In this document: positions 6,520 to 9,628 of the stretch, piece after piece
Layout of the letters: every line of letters begins with the position of its first letter
How positions within the stretch are numbered: the stretch's first letter is position 1
Assembly (NCBI GenBank): GCA_905214605.1
Contig: CAJMMY010000025.1
Span: forward strand, 1 to 9,628
Reading direction: 5' to 3'
DNA length: 9,628 nucleotides
Source: an uncultured bacterium
GTDB taxonomy: Bacteria > Bacillota_A > Clostridia > Oscillospirales > Oscillospiraceae
The notes under the pieces: generated by a model
What the model saw: only the letters and a program-made list of their open reading frames with translations
The model's database searches: none
Told to the model about the DNA's origin: nothing
Position numbers and translations under genes: made by a program

Positions 6520-6547
6520 TAATATATGAACACTTGTTCAAATGTTA
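6520..6547. promoter_or_regulatory. SmtB/ArsR-type operator of the metal ATPase gene
   Basis: A perfect core dyad, TGAACA (6527-6532), CT, TGTTCA (6535-6540), extends to a 13-2-13 inverted repeat with two mismatched positions (left arm from 6520, right arm to 6547). Zinc-sensing SmtB/CzrA-type repressors are known to bind 12-2-12 repeats with this TGAACA-like half-site. It covers the predicted transcription start (about 6545) and the early leader, a position suited to repression by the SmtB-like protein encoded at 3551-3877. Confidence 0.88.
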
Positions 6548-6551
6548 ATTC

Positions 6552-6581
6552 ATTATAATCACATTCTACGCAGAATGTCAA
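6552..6581 (-). promoter_or_regulatory. Consensus sigma-A promoter of the metal ATPase gene
   Basis: On the minus strand a perfect -35 TTGACA (6581-6576) and a perfect -10 TATAAT (6557-6552) are separated by 18 bp. The predicted start is near 6545, inside the SmtB-type operator. Such a strong promoter is expected where control is by repression. Confidence 0.88.
6561..6578. promoter_or_regulatory. Perfect dyad in the promoter spacer
   Basis: ACATTCT (6561-6567), ACGC, AGAATGT (6572-6578) is a perfect 7-4-7 inverted repeat. It fills most of the spacer between -35 and -10 and runs into the -35 box. It could be a second regulator site; no gene for a matching regulator is visible here. Confidence 0.5.
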
Positions 6582-6616
6582 TAGAAATTACAGGAAATTT
6601 CCGGGAAATCAGCGCC

Positions 6617-6652
6617 GAAAAAGAAAAATCCGGAGGCACAAGGCCTCCGGAT
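6617..6652 (-). terminator. Rho-independent terminator of the pyr operon
   Basis: A perfect 10-bp stem, ATCCGGAGGC (6628-6637) with GCCTCCGGAT (6643-6652), closes a 5-base loop. On the minus strand it is followed by a TTTTTCTTTTT tract (down to 6617). It starts 13 bases after the pyrI stop and separates the pyr operon from the ATPase promoter. Confidence 0.95.
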
Positions 6653-6665
6653 GGGAACAATGGTC

Positions 6666-7082
6666 TTATTTTGCCCGGGTTTCGCAATACATGCAGCGGT
6701 AAATCCGATGCTCCGGGTCGGTGAGCAGGAATACGTGGGGCAGCTCCTGCTCCGTGCTGGTGATGCAGCGGGGATTTTTGCAGCGCAGCACATTGGTCAG
6801 TTTGGTGGGCAGACCCACCCGGCGCTTTTCTGCCAGATGACCCCCGCGGATAATGTCCACGGTCACGTTGGGGTCCACATAGCCCAGTACATCGGTGTCG
6901 ATGTCGATGTCATCGTCCACCTTGATGATGTCCTTTTTCCCCATTTTCCGGCTGACAACATTCTTAATGATCGCCACGGAGCAATCCAACTCGTCCAAGT
7001 GGAGCAGACGGTAAATCTCCATGCCCTTGCCGGCGGTAATGTGGTCAATGACAATGCCGTTGTGAATGGAATCAATCTTCAT
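6666..7082 (-). CDS. pyrI: Aspartate carbamoyltransferase regulatory subunit
   Basis: PyrI (138 residues) is the non-catalytic chain that assembles with PyrB trimers and lets nucleotides tune aspartate carbamoyltransferase. The N-terminal domain ([20 protein letters not shown] onward) matches the nucleotide-binding domain. The C-terminal domain has four zinc-ligand cysteines, C101-x4-C106 and C130-x2-C133, the same arrangement as in E. coli PyrI. The length is slightly below the approximately 150 residues of the enteric protein. The start ATG 7082 has GGAGG 9 bases upstream and overlaps the end of pyrB by 11 bases, which suggests coupled translation and matched subunit ratios. It is the last gene of the operon; the terminator follows 13 bases later. 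Whether the E. coli pattern of ATP activation and CTP inhibition applies cannot be told. Confidence 0.96.
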   Translation of the reverse strand: MKIDSIHNGIVIDHITAGKGMEIYRLLHLDELDCSVAIIKNVVSRKMGKKDIIKVDDDIDIDTDVLGYVDPNVTVDIIRGGHLAEKRRVGLPTKLTNVLRCKNPRCITSTEQELPHVFLLTDPEHRIYRCMYCETRAK

Positions 7083-7998
7083 GGGGCAGTACCTCCAACA
7101 GTTTCAGAATCAGCGCCATGCGCATATACTTTCCGTACAGCACCTGCTTGAAGTAGCAGGCGCGGGGGTCCTGGTCGATGGCAACGCTGATTTCATTGAC
7201 GCGGGGCAGGGGGTGCATGATAATCAGATCATTTTTCGCACGGTTCAGTTTCTCCGGGGTCAGAATGTAGCTGTCTTTCAAGCGGAGGTAATCCTCTTCG
7301 TTGAAGAACCGCTCTTTCTGCACGCGGGTCATATACAGCACGTCCAGCTCCGGCATTGCCTCTTCCAAATCGGTGGTTTCCCGGAAGGGAATGCCGTTTT
7401 TCACCAGAAATCCCTCCCGCACATAGCCGGGGAGGTTCAATTCTTCCGGAGAAATCAGCACAAAGTTGATGCCCTCATACCGAGACATGGCCTCGATGAG
7501 AGAATGCACCGTCCGGCCGAATTTCAGGTCGCCGCACAGACCGATGGTCATATTGTTCAGCCGGCCTTTTTCCCGGGAGATGGTCAGCAGGTCCGCCAAT
7601 GTCTGGGTAGGGTGGTTGTGTCCGCCGTCGCCGGCGTTGATTACGGGAATGGTGGCGTTCATGGCCGCCACCAGCGGTGCGCCCTCTTTCGGGTGGCGCA
7701 TGGCAATGATGTCGGCATAGCAGGACACCACCTTGGCGGTATCCGCAATGCTCTCGCCCTTGACAGCGGAAGAGGAATCCGCACCGGCTACGGTGAGCAC
7801 ATTGCCGCCCAGCTCATACATGGCGGCCTCAAAGCTCAGACGGGTCCGGGTAGAGGGCTCAAAAAACAGAGTGGCCAGTTTTTTACCGTGGCAGACCTCT
7901 GCATATTTCTGAGGATTTGCAATAATGTCGTTGGCGGTGGCAATGAGCTCATCCAGTTCTTCTACGGAAAGGTCCAGAATGTTGATGAGAGATCTCAT
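7072..7998 (-). CDS. pyrB: Aspartate carbamoyltransferase catalytic subunit
   Basis: PyrB (308 residues, the usual length) joins carbamoyl phosphate and aspartate to N-carbamoyl-aspartate, the committed step of pyrimidine synthesis. The carbamoyl phosphate site [13 protein letters not shown] has STRTR at 49-53. K80 in the mobile loop (AVKGES), HPTQ at 129-132 and HPLPRVNEI at 262-270 are the other expected active-site motifs, all intact. The ATG at 7998 has GGAGG 7 bases upstream and overlaps the pyrE stop in an ATGA, and its 3' end overlaps pyrI. The presence of pyrI next to it indicates the allosteric PyrBI holoenzyme rather than the unregulated trimer found in Bacillus. Confidence 0.97.
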   Translation of the reverse strand: MRSLINILDLSVEELDELIATANDIIANPQKYAEVCHGKKLATLFFEPSTRTRLSFEAAMYELGGNVLTVAGADSSSAVKGESIADTAKVVSCYADIIAMRHPKEGAPLVAAMNATIPVINAGDGGHNHPTQTLADLLTISREKGRLNNMTIGLCGDLKFGRTVHSLIEAMSRYEGINFVLISPEELNLPGYVREGFLVKNGIPFRETTDLEEAMPELDVLYMTRVQKERFFNEEDYLRLKDSYILTPEKLNRAKNDLIIMHPLPRVNEISVAIDQDPRACYFKQVLYGKYMRMALILKLLEVLPHED

Positions 7999-8639
7999 GC
8001 CTGAACCTCCATCCAGCTTTCATCGTCCGGATTGTTCCGGAACTGCAGCAGACGGGCCACGTCTTCCGGAGCAATGTAGCCTTCTTCTGCGGCCACTTTT
8101 GCAATCACATCGAAATTGGTCAGGCTGATGTTCTTCACATTGGCCTCTGCCAGACGGGTCAGACCCTTCTTCATGCCGTAGGTGAAGATGGACACCACGC
8201 CCAGAACGTCTGCGCCGAATGCACGGAGCACATTCACAACGTCCAGAACGCTGCCGCCGGTGGAAATCAAGTCCTCCACCACAACCACCTTCTGACCGGG
8301 CTGCAGGCGGCCTTCAATCTGATTCTTCCGGCCGTGGTCCTTTGCGCTGCCGCGGACATAGCCCATGGGCAGGCCCAGAATATGTCCGGTAATGGCTGCG
8401 TGAGCAATGCCGGCGGTGGAAGTGCCCATCAGCACTTCCGCGTCGGGATAATGGGTGCGAATCAGCTCTGCCAGACCGTTTTCCACATCCGTACGCACAG
8501 CAACGTCCGTCAGAGTCAGGCGGTTGTCGCAGTAAACAGGGCTTTTAATGCCGCTTGCCCAAGTAAAAGGCTCGTTGGGGCGGAAAAATACCGCCTGAAT
8601 TTTCAGCAAGTCTCTTGCAATTTGATTTTCCAGTTCCAT
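7995..8639 (-). CDS. pyrE: Orotate phosphoribosyltransferase
   Basis: PyrE (214 residues) joins orotate to PRPP, giving OMP and pyrophosphate, in the cytoplasm. The PRPP-binding signature [12 protein letters not shown] is at 119-130, and the mobile catalytic loop [17 protein letters not shown] at 94-110 holds the expected Lys, His and Arg residues. The start is set at ATG 8639 because GGAGG (8652-8648) lies 8 bases upstream; a longer frame from TTG 8654 would contain its own ribosome binding site. The stop shares ATGA with the pyrB start. The gap of 42 bases from pyrF holds only this ribosome binding site. With pyrF it forms the two-enzyme route from orotate to UMP. Confidence 0.96.
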   Translation of the reverse strand: MELENQIARDLLKIQAVFFRPNEPFTWASGIKSPVYCDNRLTLTDVAVRTDVENGLAELIRTHYPDAEVLMGTSTAGIAHAAITGHILGLPMGYVRGSAKDHGRKNQIEGRLQPGQKVVVVEDLISTGGSVLDVVNVLRAFGADVLGVVSIFTYGMKKGLTRLAEANVKNISLTNFDVIAKVAAEEGYIAPEDVARLLQFRNNPDDESWMEVQA

Positions 8640-8647
8640 AAGAAATA

Positions 8648-8652
8648 CCTCC
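8648..8652 (-). promoter_or_regulatory. Ribosome binding site deciding the pyrE start
   Basis: GGAGG on the minus strand lies 8 bases before ATG 8639 and overlaps the alternative TTG at 8654. This makes ATG 8639 the start and removes five residues from the longest reading frame. Confidence 0.88.
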
Positions 8653-8681
8653 AACCGATGTTTGATGTTCCGTTATTGAAA

Positions 8682-9380
8682 TTATCCCACAAATTCTGCC
8701 ACGCAGCGGCGGTAAGCAGCCACGGGGTCAGCAGCGCCGGTGATGGGGCGGCCCACAACGATGTAGTCCGAGCCCAGCGTTTTTGCGTCTGCCGGGGTAG
8801 TCACCCGCACCTGATCACCCTTATCCCCGTCGGCAAAGCGAATGCCGGGGGTAACGGTCAGGAATTCTGCGCCGCAAGCGGCATGCACCTTGCCGGATTC
8901 CAGAGGAGAGCAAACCACGCCGTCCAAACCGGCCTCTTTTGCGTTTTTGGCATAAGCCAGAACCACCTGGTCCAACGGTTCGTGAATGAGCAGTTCCTGC
9001 TGCATCCGTTCCTCGCTGGTGCTGGTCAGCTGGGTAACCGCAATCAGCAGCGGGCGGGTACCGTCGGGCCGGGTCAGGCCCTCCAGAGCAGCCTCCATCA
9101 TGGCTTTCGTGCCGGCAGCGTGGAGGTTCACAATGTCCACACCCAGACGGGAGAGAACCGCCATGGATTTTTTTACGGTGTTGGGAATGTCATGGAGTTT
9201 CAGGTCCAGAAAGACCCGATGGCCTCTGGCCTTGATTTCCCGCACGATGGACGGACCCTCTGCATAATACAGCTCCATACCGATTTTCACAAAGGGTTTC
9301 TCCTCCGTGAACTTGTCCAAAAACTGCAAGCAGCTTGCAGCGTCTGCGAAATCGCAGGCGATAATTACATCTTTACCCAT
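8682..9380 (-). CDS. pyrF: Orotidine 5'-phosphate decarboxylase
   Basis: PyrF (232 residues) decarboxylates OMP to UMP, the last step of the de novo pathway. Catalytic residues are present: D10 in IACDF, K32 in FVKIGM, and the D59-x-K61-x-x-D64 motif in [12 protein letters not shown]. The phosphate-binding region includes TPGIR (177-181) and GRPIT (210-214). The length and motif spacing are those of the bacterial group I family (about 230-240 residues). The ATG at 9380 follows a GGAGGAG ribosome binding site and overlaps the pyrD stop by 8 bases. None of its 12 isoleucines uses ATA, in contrast to the adjacent pyrD segment. Confidence 0.97.
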   Translation of the reverse strand: MGKDVIIACDFADAASCLQFLDKFTEEKPFVKIGMELYYAEGPSIVREIKARGHRVFLDLKLHDIPNTVKKSMAVLSRLGVDIVNLHAAGTKAMMEAALEGLTRPDGTRPLLIAVTQLTSTSEERMQQELLIHEPLDQVVLAYAKNAKEAGLDGVVCSPLESGKVHAACGAEFLTVTPGIRFADGDKGDQVRVTTPADAKTLGSDYIVVGRPITGAADPVAAYRRCVAEFVG

Positions 9381-9628
9381 GATGTGCTCCTCCTATAATA
9401 TCGGTTATATTCTTTATGCCGTACCGCTCCATAGCGGCAGGCATGTTTTCGATTATATGCTTGCAGACCATAGGCTCCGTAAGATTGGCTGCGCCGACGC
9501 CCACTGCCGTTGCGCCCGCCAGCATCAGCTCCAGCACATCCTCCGCATAGCAAACGCCGCCCATGCCGACTATCGGTATGCTTACGGCTTCATAAACCTG
9601 ATAGACCATGCGCACGGCCAGCGGAAAC
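9373..9628 (-). CDS. pyrD: Dihydroorotate dehydrogenase catalytic subunit, C-terminal fragment
   Basis: This is the last 84 codons of dihydroorotate dehydrogenase, which oxidises dihydroorotate to orotate. The start is beyond the right edge. The segment [23 protein letters not shown] matches the FMN-binding end of class 1 enzymes (the RMVxQVxxxxxIPIxGMGG pattern), and [14 protein letters not shown] is the following FMN phosphate-contacting stretch. The class 1B form (PyrD paired with PyrK, NAD-linked) is likely in a Clostridium-like host, but pyrK is not in view. Six of its eight isoleucines use ATA, a codon not used in the 12 isoleucines of pyrF, so this end of the operon has a different composition. 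It overlaps pyrF by 8 bases. Confidence 0.92.
   Translation of the reverse strand, partial: FPLAVRMVYQVYEAVSIPIVGMGGVCYAEDVLELMLAGATAVGVGAANLTEPMVCKHIIENMPAAMERYGIKNITDIIGGAHHG

Noticed and set aside
4319..6529. A 736-codon open frame on the plus strand opposite the metal ATPase gene
   Set aside because: It lies entirely antisense to a gene with all P-type ATPase motifs, has no ribosome binding site of note, and its repetitive end is only the 45-bp array read backwards.
6520..7082. A functional link between the zinc-binding PyrI subunit and the neighbouring zinc pump
   Set aside because: A strong terminator and a separate consensus promoter stand between them; adjacency alone does not support a shared role.
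8334..9398. A 354-codon open frame opposite pyrE and pyrF
   Set aside because: It spans two intact pyr genes and the gap between them on the opposite strand; there is no recognisable product.

Overview
The window looks like chromosomal DNA from a Gram-positive anaerobe of the class Clostridia, probably an Oscillospiraceae-like gut bacterium. This placement is inferred from strong AGGAGG ribosome binding sites, the B-type pyrimidine operon style, the DUF1538/PII-like pair and a TIM-barrel family common in Clostridia. No rRNA, tRNA, phage, insertion sequence or CRISPR array is visible. It holds eleven genes, two of them cut by the window edges.

Layout from left to right. At 1-350 (+) is the 3' end of an AsnB-type asparagine synthetase, closed by a strong terminator at 363-404. 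At 446-2645 (-) is a two-gene operon: a DUF1538 membrane protein with two homologous halves, followed by a protein made of two fused PII-like domains. The intergenic region 2646-2823 carries divergent extended -10 promoters. At 2824-3504 (+) is a TIM-barrel protein of unknown function, and its terminator at 3520-3550 also serves the convergent gene on the other strand. At 3551-6496 (-) is a zinc-resistance locus: an SmtB-type ArsR repressor gene lying downstream of a PIB-type Zn/Cd-exporting ATPase gene. At 6520-6581 is the ATPase control region, with consensus -35 and -10 boxes, an SmtB-type operator over the predicted start point, and a second dyad in the promoter spacer. At 6617-9628 (-) is the distal part of a pyrimidine operon in the order pyrD(3' end)-pyrF-pyrE-pyrB-pyrI, ending in a strong terminator.

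How the parts work together. The pyr genes carry out the carbamoyl-aspartate step (PyrBI), the dihydroorotate oxidation step (PyrD) and the last two steps to UMP (PyrE, PyrF). Most of their junctions overlap, suggesting translational coupling. The zinc locus reads as a simple circuit: the repressor has the alpha-5 zinc ligand set D-x-H...H..E of SmtB, and the exporter promoter has a matching TGAACA-CT-TGTTCA operator. The exporter carries an N-terminal array of seven 15-residue His/Cys repeats followed by a classical CxxC metal-binding domain. The PII-like/DUF1538 pair suggests a membrane transport protein controlled by a ligand-sensing partner, but the substrate cannot be read from the sequence.

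The most notable items are the in-frame 45-bp repeat array of the metal pump, the two superimposed dyads at its promoter, the tandem PII-like/DUF1538 system, and an abrupt change of isoleucine codon use at the pyrD/pyrF junction.
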